A stretch of 47,861 bases of DNA from Gemmatimonadota bacterium. Its GTDB lineage: Bacteria; Gemmatimonadota; Gemmatimonadetes; Gemmatimonadales; Gemmatimonadaceae. The translations under genes were made by a program, and so were the position numbers. Below are positions 31,843 to 42,329 of the stretch, in pieces (the stretch's first letter is position 1; every line of letters begins with the position of its first letter). The notes beneath the pieces are model-generated. The model saw only the letters and a list, made by a program, of their open reading frames with translations. It searched no databases and was not told the origin of the DNA. The stretch spans positions 1-47,861 of the forward strand of contig CANHJV010000008.1 of the NCBI GenBank assembly GCA_947461225.1, written 5' to 3'.

Positions 31843-33185
31843 TACGCGATTCTCCGCAACCGCGCCGCGAAGGCGCCGTCGGTGCCGTGCTGCTGCGGTA
31901 ACACGCGGAGGAGCCCGTGGTCCAACACGGATTCCGGTACCGTCCCCGCCGGGGGCGGTTCGAGCGTGAACTCTTTGTGCGTGGCGAGAAACGACTCGAT
32001 CTGGTCGTCGTTCTCTTCGAGCTCGAGCGAGCAGGTGCTGTACACGAGCAATCCGCCGACCTTCACCATCGCAGCCGCGGCCAGCAAAATCTCGCGCTGC
32101 AACGCCGGCAACACGGCGAAATCGGACACGCGCAAGCGCCAGCGGGCGTCGGGGTGACGACGGAAGGTGCCGGTGCCGGTGCAGGGCACGTCGATCACCA
32201 CCACATCGGCCTCCCCAATGGCCGGATGCCGCGCATCGCACACGAGGGGAATCAGATTGGTCGCATCGAGTCGACCGAAGCCGGTGAGCATACGCTCGAC
32301 GCGTGCCATCTTCGCATCGGCGGCGAACACCAGCCGCGCGCGGCGCGAGAGCTCGAGCGCCTTGCCGCCAGGTGCGGCGCACAGATCGATCACCACGCCG
32401 CCCTCGGGAACGAACGCATACGTCGCCACGAGGGTGGCCGCCGGATCCTGCACGAAGAACATGCCCTGCTGGAAGGCACTGAGTTCGGTAAGCGCGACGC
32501 CGGGTCCAAGTCGGATGGAATCGGGCAGCAGTGGGACGTCATGCGTGGCGACGCCGGCACCGGTGAGCGCGTCGTTGAGCGTGGCGCGATCCACGCCATA
32601 TGGGCGCACGCTGATCGAGGCGGGCTCGTTGTTCACCGCCAGCAGGCGCTCGGTGTCGGCCATGCCCCAGCGATCCACCCAGCGCGCAATCACCCACCGC
32701 GGATGCGAATACTGCTGCGCGAGCGCTTCGAGCGGTTCGCCCGGGACCGGCGGCTCGATCGTGTCACGTTCGCGATCGATACGACGCAGCACGGCGTTTA
32801 CGAGCTTGCTGGCGCCGATGCCATGGCGCCGCTTGGTGAGTTCGACGGTCTGGCCGATGGCCGCATAGGCCGGCACGCTGCCCATGCTGAGCAGCTGATA
32901 CGCTCCGAGGCGCAGCAAGTCGGCCACGTCGACGTCGATCTTGGCGATGCCCCCGCGCACACGCTCGGCGAGAATGGCATCGAGACGGTTGCGCGTGCGC
33001 AGCATGCCCCAGAGGAGCTCCTGCACCCAGCGGCGGTCGCGCGCCTCGATCGGCGCCACGTACCGTTCGAAGGCCGCGTCGAGCATCGCGCCATTGCGCA
33101 GGTCCGCCAGCACCATCGCCGCCGCCGCCCGCGACTCGGTGATGCCCAGCATGTTGTGGGGTTTCTTCTTCACGACGGCCATCAT
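31842..33185 (-). CDS. rsmB: 16S rRNA (cytosine-967-C5)-methyltransferase RsmB
   Basis: 447 residues from ATG at 33185 (the second ATG at 33182 is equally possible). The N-terminal 135 residues are an RNA-binding NusB-like domain (WVQELLWGMLRTRNRLD and so on). The C-terminal SAM-dependent domain has VIDLCAAPGGKALEL, the first nucleophile region DVPCTGTGTFRRHPDARWR with catalytic Cys, and YSTCSLELEEND with the second Cys. It methylates C967 of 16S rRNA. It starts 7-10 bp after the fmt stop, near a GAGA-like ribosome site; earlier in-frame start codons lie in fmt and are rejected. The stop overlaps the PASTA start. Confidence 0.95.
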   Translation of the reverse strand: MMAVVKKKPHNMLGITESRAAAAMVLADLRNGAMLDAAFERYVAPIEARDRRWVQELLWGMLRTRNRLDAILAERVRGGIAKIDVDVADLLRLGAYQLLSMGSVPAYAAIGQTVELTKRRHGIGASKLVNAVLRRIDRERDTIEPPVPGEPLEALAQQYSHPRWVIARWVDRWGMADTERLLAVNNEPASISVRPYGVDRATLNDALTGAGVATHDVPLLPDSIRLGPGVALTELSAFQQGMFFVQDPAATLVATYAFVPEGGVVIDLCAAPGGKALELSRRARLVFAADAKMARVERMLTGFGRLDATNLIPLVCDARHPAIGEADVVVIDVPCTGTGTFRRHPDARWRLRVSDFAVLPALQREILLAAAAMVKVGGLLVYSTCSLELEENDDQIESFLATHKEFTLEPPPAGTVPESVLDHGLLRVLPQQHGTDGAFAARLRRIA

Positions 33186-33192
33186 CAGGTTC

Positions 33193-34158
33193 TCATGCGG
33201 GCTCGAGCAGATCGCCCACCGAGACGCCACGCCCGCGCGCCAACGACGCGGCGGTCATGCGCGGCTTGCCGCTGGGTTGCACATCCAGAAATCGCACGGC
33301 GCCTTCGCCGCAGCGGACCAGCAGCCCCTCGTCGTTGGCCACGCGCACCGTTCCCGGTGGGCTCGCCAGCGTGGGCTCGTCGAGATCATCATTCGTCCCA
33401 TCGCCCACGACGCGCACGCTGAACAGCTTCGTCTCCACGCCGCGTAGGCTGGCAAAGGCGCCCGGTCGTGGGTCGAAGGCGCGGGTCACGCGCGACACGC
33501 GCTCGGCCGACCAGGTGAAATCAAGACGCGCCATATCACGATCGATCTTCGAGGCGTACGTCGACTGCGCGTGGTCCTGCGCGATGGGCCGCACCATTTG
33601 CGTGTCGATCATCGCCAGGGCCTGCACGATGGCCAGCGCGCCGAGTTCCGAGAGGCGGTCATGCAGCTCACCGTACGTCTCGTCGGACTCGATCGGCGTG
33701 CGCAGCACGTGCAGCATGTCGCCGGCGTCGAGCGCGGGTACCATCTGCATGATCGTGATGCCCGTTTCCGTCATGCCTTCGAGAATCGCGGCCTGAATCG
33801 GTGCCGCCCCGCGAAGCGCGGGCAGGATGGAGCCATGAATGTTGAGTGTGCCGAGCGGCGGCAGATCGATGGCCGCCTTGGGCAGAATGCATCCGTAGGC
33901 AACCACCACCGACACGTCGGGCGCGAGCGCACGCATGGCGTCGAGGAACTCGTCGCCGCGCGGCTTCTCGGGCTGCAGCACGGGAATGCCTTCTTCGAGC
34001 GCGACGCGCTTGACCGGCGACGGATCGAGCTGCGTGCGCGACCGGCCGCGCGGCTTGTCGGGCTGTGTGACAACGCCGACCACGTCGTGTCCTTCGCCAA
34101 TCAGCGCGCGGAGCGGCGGAACGGCGAAATCGGGAGTGCCCCAAAAGAGAATGCGCAC
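33193..34158 (-). CDS. fmt: Methionyl-tRNA formyltransferase
   Basis: 321 residues from a GTG. The N-terminal formyltransferase domain contains MRILFWGTPDFAVPPLRALI, QPDKPRGR, and the catalytic and folate-binding segment LNIHGSILPALRGAAPI, where His and the following residues of the SLLP.RG motif are present, and D in DAGDM. The C-terminal domain has PGTVRVANDEGLLVRCGEGAV with the usual beta-barrel. It formylates Met-tRNAfMet, which def then removes from proteins. The gene follows def by 18 bp. Confidence 0.96.
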   Translation of the reverse strand: MRILFWGTPDFAVPPLRALIGEGHDVVGVVTQPDKPRGRSRTQLDPSPVKRVALEEGIPVLQPEKPRGDEFLDAMRALAPDVSVVVAYGCILPKAAIDLPPLGTLNIHGSILPALRGAAPIQAAILEGMTETGITIMQMVPALDAGDMLHVLRTPIESDETYGELHDRLSELGALAIVQALAMIDTQMVRPIAQDHAQSTYASKIDRDMARLDFTWSAERVSRVTRAFDPRPGAFASLRGVETKLFSVRVVGDGTNDDLDEPTLASPPGTVRVANDEGLLVRCGEGAVRFLDVQPSGKPRMTAASLARGRGVSVGDLLEPA

Positions 34159-34176
34159 GGGTGGGGCGGTCTCCGG

Positions 34177-34743
34177 TTAAGCCTTCGTGTCGGGTGTCGT
34201 GGCGTCGCGCTCTTTCGGCAGATCGCCGACGGGGAGCACACGCAGGAGCTTCGGGTACTTCGCCTTCTCGTACTCCCACTCGCGCATCGCGGCGCGACGT
34301 TTGAGCAGACTGAGGCGGTCGGTGAACAACCGGCCGTGCAGGTGATCGATTTCGTGCTGCAGGCACCGTCCCAGCAGTTCGGTGCCTTCGACTTCGTACC
34401 AGACGCCGTCCATGTCCTGCGCACGCACAACGACGCGGGAGAACCGGTCGACGTCGGCGTAGACCTCGGGGATGGAGAGACAACCTTCTTCCCCGCGCAC
34501 CGACCCTTCCTTCAGGATGATCTCGGGATTGATGACGACGAAACGCGTCTCATCTACCTCGACCACGGCCAGCCGCTCGCGTCGCCCGACCTGCGGTGCC
34601 GCGAGGCCGATGCCCTTCGCCTTGTCCATCGTGTCGAACATGTCGTCCACGAGCCGCCGCAACTCCGGCGTGAACTGCTCGACGCGTTCCGTCTCCTGGC
34701 GGAGAATCGGCGAACCCAGGACGTGAATATCGAGCAACGACAC
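34177..34743 (-). CDS. def: Peptide deformylase
   Basis: 188 residues from GTG at 34743, 7 bp after the yajC stop, with GAGG about 8 bp upstream. The three conserved motifs are intact: GIGLAAPQVG at 44-53, EGCLSIP with metal ligand C88, and QHEIDHLHG with H130, E131 and H134. It removes the N-terminal formyl group of nascent proteins. A C-terminal tail of about 25 residues is longer than in E. coli Def (168). An alternative upstream ATG lies within yajC and is not used here. Confidence 0.95.
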   Translation of the reverse strand: MSLLDIHVLGSPILRQETERVEQFTPELRRLVDDMFDTMDKAKGIGLAAPQVGRRERLAVVEVDETRFVVINPEIILKEGSVRGEEGCLSIPEVYADVDRFSRVVVRAQDMDGVWYEVEGTELLGRCLQHEIDHLHGRLFTDRLSLLKRRAAMREWEYEKAKYPKLLRVLPVGDLPKERDATTPDTKA

Positions 34744-34750
34744 GGATACC

Positions 34751-36261
<1,511 letters not shown>

Positions 36262-36272
36262 TTGGCTCTCAC

Positions 36273-36358
36273 GTGAGTTACGGGTGGTGAGTTGAAGTTC
36301 GGAGTCGTGCGTCGAAAACCCCAGCACTCGGAACTTGAACCCACCACTCGAAACTCAC
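36273..36358. repeat. Long imperfect palindrome between queA and tgt (element D)
   Basis: Bases 36273-36305 and 36326-36358 pair over 33 bp with five mismatches around a 20-nt loop. Words are 7-nt-like (GAGTTGA, AGTTCGG against CACTCGG, AACTTGA), though less regular than families A and B. It fills most of the 143-bp gap between two genes of the same orientation, where read-through would be expected. Confidence 0.8.
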
Positions 36359-36392
36359 CAGCGATCGATCGGACGAAGCGCCACCGCTCGCC

Positions 36393-37463
36393 CTACAGGA
36401 TGCACATCGCGTCGCCGTACGAATAGAACCGGTAGTTCTCGGCCACGGCGGTCCGGTACGCCTGCATCGTGAGGTCGTATCCCGCGAAGGCGGCCACGAG
36501 CATGATGAGGGTGGACTTCGGCAGGTGGAAGTTCGTGACCAGCCGGTCGATGCCGCGGACGGTGGCGGGCGGACGGATAAAGATGTTCGTCTCGCCGCTG
36601 AACGGGTGAATTGCACCGTGCACATCGGTGGCCGTCTCGAGCGTGCGCACACTGGTGGTCCCGATCGCCCACACGTGATTGCCGCGCGCGCGCACGGCGT
36701 TCAGCTGCTTGGCCGTGTCGCTCGTGATCTCGCACCATTCCTCGTGCATCACGTGCTGCGACGGATCTTCGTCACTCACCGGGCGGAAGGTGCCGGCACC
36801 GACGTGCAGAAGCACGTTGGCCGTTTCCACGCCGCGGGTACGCAGCGTGTCGAGCAGGTCGGGGGTGAAGTGCAGACCCGCCGTGGGGGCCGCGACCGAG
36901 CCGCTCGTCTCCGCGTACACCGTCTGGTACCGGGCGCTGTCGCCCGATTCGTCGGCGCGTTCGATGTAGGGCGGCAGCGGCACATGTCCGTACTTTTCGA
37001 TCGTGCCGGCCACATCGCCATTCGTATGCAAGCGCACGATGCGCGTGCGACGGGGCGTCGTGTCCACGATTTCGACGCGGAAGTCGGGGGCGATCGTAAC
37101 CACGCGGCCCGGGCGCAGCTTGCCGCCCGGATGAATCATCGCTTCGTAGTGGTCACCGTTGACCGGGCGGAGCAGCAGAATCTCCGCCGGACCGCCGCTT
37201 TCGCGATGCCCGAGCAGACGTGCGCGGAATACTTTGGTCGTGTTAACGACGATCGCGTCGCCGGCCGGAATCAACTCGGCGATGTCACGGAACGTACGAT
37301 GGGCGATGCTGCCGTCGCGCCGGTCGACCACGAGCAATCGGCTCGTATCGCGCGGCTCGACCGGACGCTGCGCGATGCGCTCCTCGGGGAGCGCGTAGTC
37401 ATAATCGGACGTGCGGCTGCCCTTGTGGGGCAACGCGTCGACGGAGTCAGGCATTGCAGTCAT
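36393..37463 (-). CDS. queA: S-adenosylmethionine:tRNA ribosyltransferase-isomerase
   Basis: About 356 residues from the ATG at 37463; ATG at 37454 is also possible, since the enzyme usually begins just before SDYDYALPEERIAQ. Other signatures are PRDTSRLLVVDR, SGGPAEILLLRP, and PTAGLHFTPDLL. QueA transfers and rearranges the ribosyl of SAM to make epoxyqueuosine in tRNA. The gene is directly upstream of tgt, its functional partner in queuosine synthesis. No Shine-Dalgarno sequence is obvious, so the exact start is uncertain. Confidence 0.94.
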   Translation of the reverse strand: MTAMPDSVDALPHKGSRTSDYDYALPEERIAQRPVEPRDTSRLLVVDRRDGSIAHRTFRDIAELIPAGDAIVVNTTKVFRARLLGHRESGGPAEILLLRPVNGDHYEAMIHPGGKLRPGRVVTIAPDFRVEIVDTTPRRTRIVRLHTNGDVAGTIEKYGHVPLPPYIERADESGDSARYQTVYAETSGSVAAPTAGLHFTPDLLDTLRTRGVETANVLLHVGAGTFRPVSDEDPSQHVMHEEWCEITSDTAKQLNAVRARGNHVWAIGTTSVRTLETATDVHGAIHPFSGETNIFIRPPATVRGIDRLVTNFHLPKSTLIMLVAAFAGYDLTMQAYRTAVAENYRFYSYGDAMCIL

Positions 37464-37525
37464 GGAAGCGCAGAAAGACAATCGAATCGGCGCCGCAACG
37501 CAACGGTTGGGCCCGTTTTGGTCCC

Positions 37526-39793
37526 TCAGCGTACGATGAATCCAGTGTTCCTCACCGTTTTCTTCTGATTCGCGAGGTCCGTGACTTCAACCCGCAGACG
37601 GTAGCCGCCCGAGGGCGCCTGCGTCATGTCGAGCGAGAGGTACTCCACCAGCACGGGGAGTGCGCTGCCCTGACGATCGAATGAGATCGTGAAGCGATCG
37701 CGGGACTGCTGCGCGCGTCCCACGGCCTTCCCCAGATTATCGAGCACGCGCACGGCGAAGCCCACGGCGCCCATCCGGTCTTCACGTTCCACCGTGATCG
37801 CGACGCGGTACGTGGTCATGCCATCCCGCGGCACGAGATCGTACATCTCCCAGAGCAGGCCGATGGAGCTGCCGCGCGCGAAGCTGCCGGCGTTCGGGGT
37901 GATCGCGATGTCACGCCAGCGTGACGGTATCGTGACGCCGCTGCGCAGTTCAGGCTTGTTGCCGAACAGCACGTCGCTCATGCCGAAACCGACGTGCGTC
38001 GCGGGATCGAGGCGTGACATCGCGCGGGCGCCGCGCTTGCTGTCGGCCTGCAGGGCTTCGACGCGCACCACATTGATGCCCGGCCCCACCCGTCGCGTCC
38101 AGGCGCGGTCGAGCGGCGCGTGGCCGCTATCCCGCGCGAACGTGAGCTGGTCGGACTCCATGCCGCGCACCTTCACGAACTGGTCGAAGATGCGCAGGTC
38201 GATGTCGACGGGAACGCGCTCGAGCGTGCTGGTACGGACCAGCGAGTCGACCGGCACGCGCGCCGCGATCACGGCATCGCTGGAATCGGCGCCCGACCGG
38301 AACCGGGTGATCCGCATCGGGATGGTGTCGAGTAGGCGCGTCGCCGGCACGTTGGCGAAGGTCACCGGCACGGCGTCCTTCACCCCTTCTACGTAATTGC
38401 GGTCGAACAACGACAGGCGTCCGGTGGCAAACCCCGGTTGCAGGTCAAAGAAGAAGGTGAGTTTGTTGGTGTAATCCCACACCAGCGTGATGCCGCCATC
38501 GAGGCGGGTACGGGTGTCGGTCGAACTGCCGGGGATCGTCATCTCGAAGTCCGGCGGTCCGTAGCGCACGTATACATCACCGCGGTCAGTGTCGGCACCA
38601 CGCAGGTCCATCTCATCGATCGTCCAGCGGAAGTCGGCGAAGACCACGCGGGCGAGAAACTCGAGCCGGAATTCATTCTCCTGCGTGAGCGCCAGCGGAT
38701 CGCTCATCATCCAGAACATCGCTTCCAGTCCGTCGCGCTGGGCCAGCGGCAGCGCTGCCCAGCTGGCCGAATCGCCGACCTGCCCGTTCAGCGCCTTCGG
38801 CGCCCGTGGGCGAAGAATGCGGGACAGGTTCTTGAGGCGGTTGGCTTCGGACTCGTCCATCAGGACGAAGGCGCTGTCGAAGGCCCGCGTGGCACCCGTC
38901 TCGTTGGCGAGTCGATGATACGCGAGACCAAGCGCCAATTGCGCCTGAAAGTCGAGTGGGAACTGTCGTGCGCGCAGGGCCGCCACCGTGGCCAGATTCT
39001 GCCACTGCTTGCGTTCCGCGTACGCCATGTACAGGTGACGGCTGTAGCGGAGATTGCTGGAGTCGGCTCCGACAGCACGCGAGAACAGGGACAGCGCCGC
39101 CGCATGGTCGTTGTCGCCGGTGGGCGGCTCGATTTTGCTGGCGATCGAATTCACGTAGTCGCGTGCGTTGTTGCGATTCCAGTTGTTATTGCTTCCCAGC
39201 TGCACTTTCGACATGCCACTGGGCAGCCCCCGGTTCGCCACGGCATCGTAGCTGCGCCACGCGGCCATGCCGGCCATGTCGGCCGCTTCCGCCAACAGCA
39301 GCGGTTCGCCCGAGCGTTCGGCCGCCGACATGCCATCGCGCGCCTGCCCCGTCGACGCGAAGCGCATGGTGGACACACCCGACTGGATGTTGAAGCGACT
39401 CAGGCTCAGCCAGTACCTCGCGCTGTCGGGCGCGAGCTGCGTGGCGAGACGCAGCGCGGTATCGGCGGCGATCAGCAGGCGGATCTTCTTCTGATCCTTC
39501 ATGAAGTTCGGATCGCGCGCGCTGCGCGCTTGATTCCACTGCAGCAGACCGAGTTGGTGCCACGCCGCGGCGTCACGCGTGTCGCGGCGCACCGCGGAAT
39601 CGAGCAGCGCCACCGCACGGGCGGTATCGCCATTGGCGGCGATCGAGTCCGCGATTCGCGCCACGGAGACGCGCGGTGTGGGTTGCGGCGCCGTCGGCTG
39701 CGCCCCCAACGCGCGCGTCGCCATTAACGCGAGTGACGCGGGCAGGAGCAAGACGAGTGCACGCCGCGTCGCCCGCCCCAAGCGGTCGGCCAT
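37526..39793 (-). CDS. GWxTD-domain-like protein with TPR-like repeats, secreted
   Basis: 755 residues from the ATG at 39793. The signal peptide (RRALVLLLPASLALMATRALGAQ, ending near residue 30) predicts export. Residues about 30-290 are helical TPR-like repeats (DTRDAAAWHQLGLLQWNQAR, RQFPLDFQAQLALGLAYHRL). A segment around residue 400 reads RGADTDRGDVYVRYGPPDFE, matching the GWxTD domain pattern except that the tryptophan position is not Trp. The rest is beta-rich. GWxTD proteins are found in several Gram-negative phyla and have no known function. The gene ends 62 bp before queA and follows ruvB by 19 bp; the start at 39793 is preferred because the frame upstream overlaps ruvB. Confidence 0.85.
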   Translation of the reverse strand: MADRLGRATRRALVLLLPASLALMATRALGAQPTAPQPTPRVSVARIADSIAANGDTARAVALLDSAVRRDTRDAAAWHQLGLLQWNQARSARDPNFMKDQKKIRLLIAADTALRLATQLAPDSARYWLSLSRFNIQSGVSTMRFASTGQARDGMSAAERSGEPLLLAEAADMAGMAAWRSYDAVANRGLPSGMSKVQLGSNNNWNRNNARDYVNSIASKIEPPTGDNDHAAALSLFSRAVGADSSNLRYSRHLYMAYAERKQWQNLATVAALRARQFPLDFQAQLALGLAYHRLANETGATRAFDSAFVLMDESEANRLKNLSRILRPRAPKALNGQVGDSASWAALPLAQRDGLEAMFWMMSDPLALTQENEFRLEFLARVVFADFRWTIDEMDLRGADTDRGDVYVRYGPPDFEMTIPGSSTDTRTRLDGGITLVWDYTNKLTFFFDLQPGFATGRLSLFDRNYVEGVKDAVPVTFANVPATRLLDTIPMRITRFRSGADSSDAVIAARVPVDSLVRTSTLERVPVDIDLRIFDQFVKVRGMESDQLTFARDSGHAPLDRAWTRRVGPGINVVRVEALQADSKRGARAMSRLDPATHVGFGMSDVLFGNKPELRSGVTIPSRWRDIAITPNAGSFARGSSIGLLWEMYDLVPRDGMTTYRVAITVEREDRMGAVGFAVRVLDNLGKAVGRAQQSRDRFTISFDRQGSALPVLVEYLSLDMTQAPSGGYRLRVEVTDLANQKKTVRNTGFIVR

Positions 39794-39812
39794 CGATGTC
39801 ACGGTGAGCGGC

Positions 39813-40841
39813 TTAGAACAGGGTGGGTTGTTCGAAGGCGCCCATGGGAGGAACGTAGCCAAGGTGCCGATACGCATGCGCGGTGGCCACGCGTCCGCGT
39901 GGTGTACGCTGCAGAAATCCGTGCTGCACCAGGAACGGCTCGTACACCTCTTCAATCGTCCCGGGATCCTCGCCGATGGCCGCCGCGATCGTCCCGAGCC
40001 CAACCGGCCCCCCGTCAAACTTCTCGATGATCGACTTGAGCAGCCGGGCGTCCATATCGTCGAGTCCGAAATGGTCGACGTTGTTCAACTCGAGCGCGGC
40101 TTGTGCGACCTCGAGCGTGATCCGTCCGTCGGCACAGACCTGCGCGTAATCGCGCACGCGGCGCAGCAGGCGATTCGCCACGCGCGGTGTGCCTCGCGAG
40201 CGTTTGGCGATTTCATGCGCCCCAAGCGGGTCCATCTCCACCTTCAAGACCTCGCCGGTGCGGCGGACGATCACTTCGAGCTCGTCCACCGGATAGAAGG
40301 CCAGCTGCTGCACAATGCCGAAGCGTGCGCGGAGCGGTGCCGTGAGCATGCCGAGCCGCGTCGTGGCACCCACCAGCGTGAACTTCTCGATGTTCATCGT
40401 GACGGTTTGCGCCTTGGGGCCATCGGACAGCCGGATGTCGATCCGGTAGTCCTCCATCGCCGGATAGAGAAACTCCTCGATGATCGGCCGCATGCGGTGA
40501 ATTTCGTCGATGAACAGCACATCGCCCTCACGCAGATTGGTGAGAGGGCCGACGAGATCGGCCGGCTTTTCGAGGGCGGGCCCCGATGTGGTGGTGAGAT
40601 TCACGCCCAGTTCGCGCGCCATCAGGTCGGCGAGCGTGGTCTTGCCCAAACCCGGCGGGCCGAAAAAGAGCGTGTGGTCGAGCGGCTCCTTCCGAGCGCG
40701 GGCGGCGGCGATGGCGATGCCGAGGCTGTCCTTGACCTTCTTCTGGCCGATGAACTCGACCAGCCGCTGGGGACGAAGGGACAGCTCGACGACGCTCTCG
40801 TCGGCGAGGGCTTCCGGCGTGGTGATTTCGGCGCGACTCAT
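39813..40841 (-). CDS. ruvB: Holliday junction branch migration helicase RuvB
   Basis: 342 residues from the ATG at 40841. AAA+ motifs are clear: Walker [14 protein letters not shown], Walker [11 protein letters not shown], sensor 1 ATTRLG, then RAR arginine-finger segment (LRARFG), and the C-terminal winged helix with [15 protein letters not shown]. RuvB drives branch migration with RuvA; in this genome ruvA and ruvC are 5 kb away in a different operon. A minus-10 box TATATT 7 bp before the ATG and no Shine-Dalgarno sequence indicate that ruvB starts its own transcript and is the first gene of the long cluster. Confidence 0.97.
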   Translation of the reverse strand: MSRAEITTPEALADESVVELSLRPQRLVEFIGQKKVKDSLGIAIAAARARKEPLDHTLFFGPPGLGKTTLADLMARELGVNLTTTSGPALEKPADLVGPLTNLREGDVLFIDEIHRMRPIIEEFLYPAMEDYRIDIRLSDGPKAQTVTMNIEKFTLVGATTRLGMLTAPLRARFGIVQQLAFYPVDELEVIVRRTGEVLKVEMDPLGAHEIAKRSRGTPRVANRLLRRVRDYAQVCADGRITLEVAQAALELNNVDHFGLDDMDARLLKSIIEKFDGGPVGLGTIAAAIGEDPGTIEEVYEPFLVQHGFLQRTPRGRVATAHAYRHLGYVPPMGAFEQPTLF

Positions 40842-40848
40842 GTGACGG

Positions 40849-40854
40849 AATATA
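40849..40854 (-). promoter_or_regulatory. ruvB: Minus-10 element of ruvB
   Basis: TATATT on the minus strand, 7 bp before the ATG at 40841. The best leaderless-promoter match in the window. The rest of the 195-bp divergent gap to the DUF3299 gene has no repeat element. Confidence 0.55.
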
Positions 40855-40968
40855 CCGTGGCGGCTCGGCACCAGCGGACGAAGTTGGGGTACTGTTGGGG
40901 ACGGCTGCGGTCGATCAGCTTTGGACAGCCTGCAGCATGCCCGCTTCAGCGTTCCCCCCCGGATTGCG

Positions 40969-40974
40969 TAGATT
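40969..40974 (+). promoter_or_regulatory. Possible minus-10 of the DUF3299-ABC operon
   Basis: TAGATT 62 bp before the ATG at 41037. In contrast to the leaderless genes, an AGGA ribosome-binding sequence is present about 8 bp before the ATG. No convincing minus-35 box. Confidence 0.35.
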
Positions 40975-41036
40975 TCCGGGAGTGACCCGCGACGCCGTCG
41001 CGTGGGCTCCCGTTCGTCCTGCTCCCAGGATCCGCC

Positions 41037-41576
41037 ATGTCCCGCCGTTCGCCTGTGCTCTCGCTGGTCGGTCTTTCCGTCGTGCTCTGTGCCACGACGG
41101 CATTTACCACGCCGACCCGTCCCGTGCGCTCCACGCCGCCCGCCCGCGTGGCGGTTGCCCCGGCCGTGGCCAAAACGCCGGCGGCTCCGAAAGCGCTCGT
41201 CGAAGAGGCGGTCAATATCGACTGGCGCGTGCTGGCCGGGCTCGACTACACCAACGGCAAATCAACGGATACGCTCAAGAAGCTCGAGGGGAAGCTGGTC
41301 CGGATTCCGGGCTTCGTCGTGCCACTCGACGACTTCCAGGAAGAGGGGGCCGAGTTCCTGCTGGTGCCGTACTACGGCGCCTGCGTGCACACGCCGCCGC
41401 CGCCGCCGAATCAGATCGTGATGGTGGAGATGGGTGGCAAGAAGGCGGTCAAGCTCAACTTGTTCGACGCTGTCTGGATGTCGGGGCGCCTCAAGATTGC
41501 CTCGGTCGAAAGCCCGTACGGCACCGTGGGCTACCAGCTGGAAGGACTCAAGGTCGAGCCCTACTCGTCGAAATGA
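41037..41576 (+). CDS. DUF3299-domain protein, exported
   Basis: 179 residues. The N-terminus is a signal peptide ([16 protein letters not shown]); the region after it is Pro/Ala-rich. The core, from about residue 57 ([15 protein letters not shown]) on, ends in the family's diagnostic [17 protein letters not shown] with a Cys-x-His pair that could bind metal or haem, then [20 protein letters not shown]3299 genes often sit next to a MacB-like ABC transporter, as here, and a related Vibrio operon is a zinc-import system (Zrg type). No His-rich binding protein of that kind is present here, so substrate is unknown. ATGA overlap with the ATPase gene follows. Confidence 0.88.
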   Translation: MSRRSPVLSLVGLSVVLCATTAFTTPTRPVRSTPPARVAVAPAVAKTPAAPKALVEEAVNIDWRVLAGLDYTNGKSTDTLKKLEGKLVRIPGFVVPLDDFQEEGAEFLLVPYYGACVHTPPPPPNQIVMVEMGGKKAVKLNLFDAVWMSGRLKIASVESPYGTVGYQLEGLKVEPYSSK

Positions 41577-42319
41577 GTGAGGGGGCTGCAGTGGCAGCTC
41601 CCGCCGGCACCGGTCCCGCCGGGACCCCGGCGGTCGAGCTGTCCGCGTTGCGCTTTGCGTACAAGACAGGGCGCGACGTCCTAGCGATCGACTCGCTGAC
41701 CATCGCCCGCGGCGAGACGGTGTTTCTGCATGGGCCGAGTGGCAGTGGCAAGACCACGCTCCTCGGCCTTCTTGCCGGTGTGCTGCAAGCGACCAGCGGC
41801 AGCGTGCGCATTTTGGGGCAGGACTTCTCGACGATGTCGGGCGGAGCCCGCGATGCGTTCCGAGCGCGACATCTGGGCTACGTCTTCCAGATGTTCAATC
41901 TCATTCCGTACCTGCCGGTGCGAGAGAACATCCTGCTGCCGGTGCGACTGGAGCCAGCCCGTCGCGAGCGACTCGGCGGACGCTCGCTCGACGACGCCGT
42001 GCGTGACATCGCGTCGCAACTCGATATCGCCCAGTATCTCGATTCCCCGATTTCGGAACTGAGCGTCGGGCAGCAGCAGCGCGTCGCCGCGGCGCGCGCG
42101 CTGATGGGCAGCCCCGAAGTGGTGATCGCCGACGAGCCCACCAGTGCGCTCGACACCGACCGGCGCGAACGGTTTCTCAAGTTGCTGTTTGCGTCGTGCG
42201 AAAAGGCCAAGGCCACGCTCGTGTTCGTGAGCCACGATCACACGCTGATGCCGCTCTTCTCGCGGACGGTGGAGCTCATGGAGATCAATCGCATGGCGAA
42301 GGTGGGTGCCGACGCATGA
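41573..42319 (+). CDS. ABC transporter ATP-binding protein, MacB/LolD-like
   Basis: 248 residues from the ATG that overlaps the previous stop (ATGA). Walker A GPSGSGKT at 54-61, Q-loop in YVFQMFNLIPY, signature LSVGQQQR at 163-170 (the usual second residue is G, here V), Walker B and catalytic Glu in VVIADEPTSALD (DE at 187-188), and the switch His in FVSHD. It drives the FtsX-like permease that follows. MacB-like ATPases couple to periplasmic mechanotransmission rather than transmembrane substrate passage. Only 10 bp separates it from the permease. Confidence 0.93.
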   Translation: MSEGAAVAAPAGTGPAGTPAVELSALRFAYKTGRDVLAIDSLTIARGETVFLHGPSGSGKTTLLGLLAGVLQATSGSVRILGQDFSTMSGGARDAFRARHLGYVFQMFNLIPYLPVRENILLPVRLEPARRERLGGRSLDDAVRDIASQLDIAQYLDSPISELSVGQQQRVAAARALMGSPEVVIADEPTSALDTDRRERFLKLLFASCEKAKATLVFVSHDHTLMPLFSRTVELMEINRMAKVGADA

Positions 42320-42329
42320 GGACATCACG

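Noticed and set aside
40895-41576. ABC ATPase frame starting at 40895
   Set aside because: The first 226 codons overlap the DUF3299 gene in another frame; the overlap start at 41573 gives a normal 248-residue ATPase.
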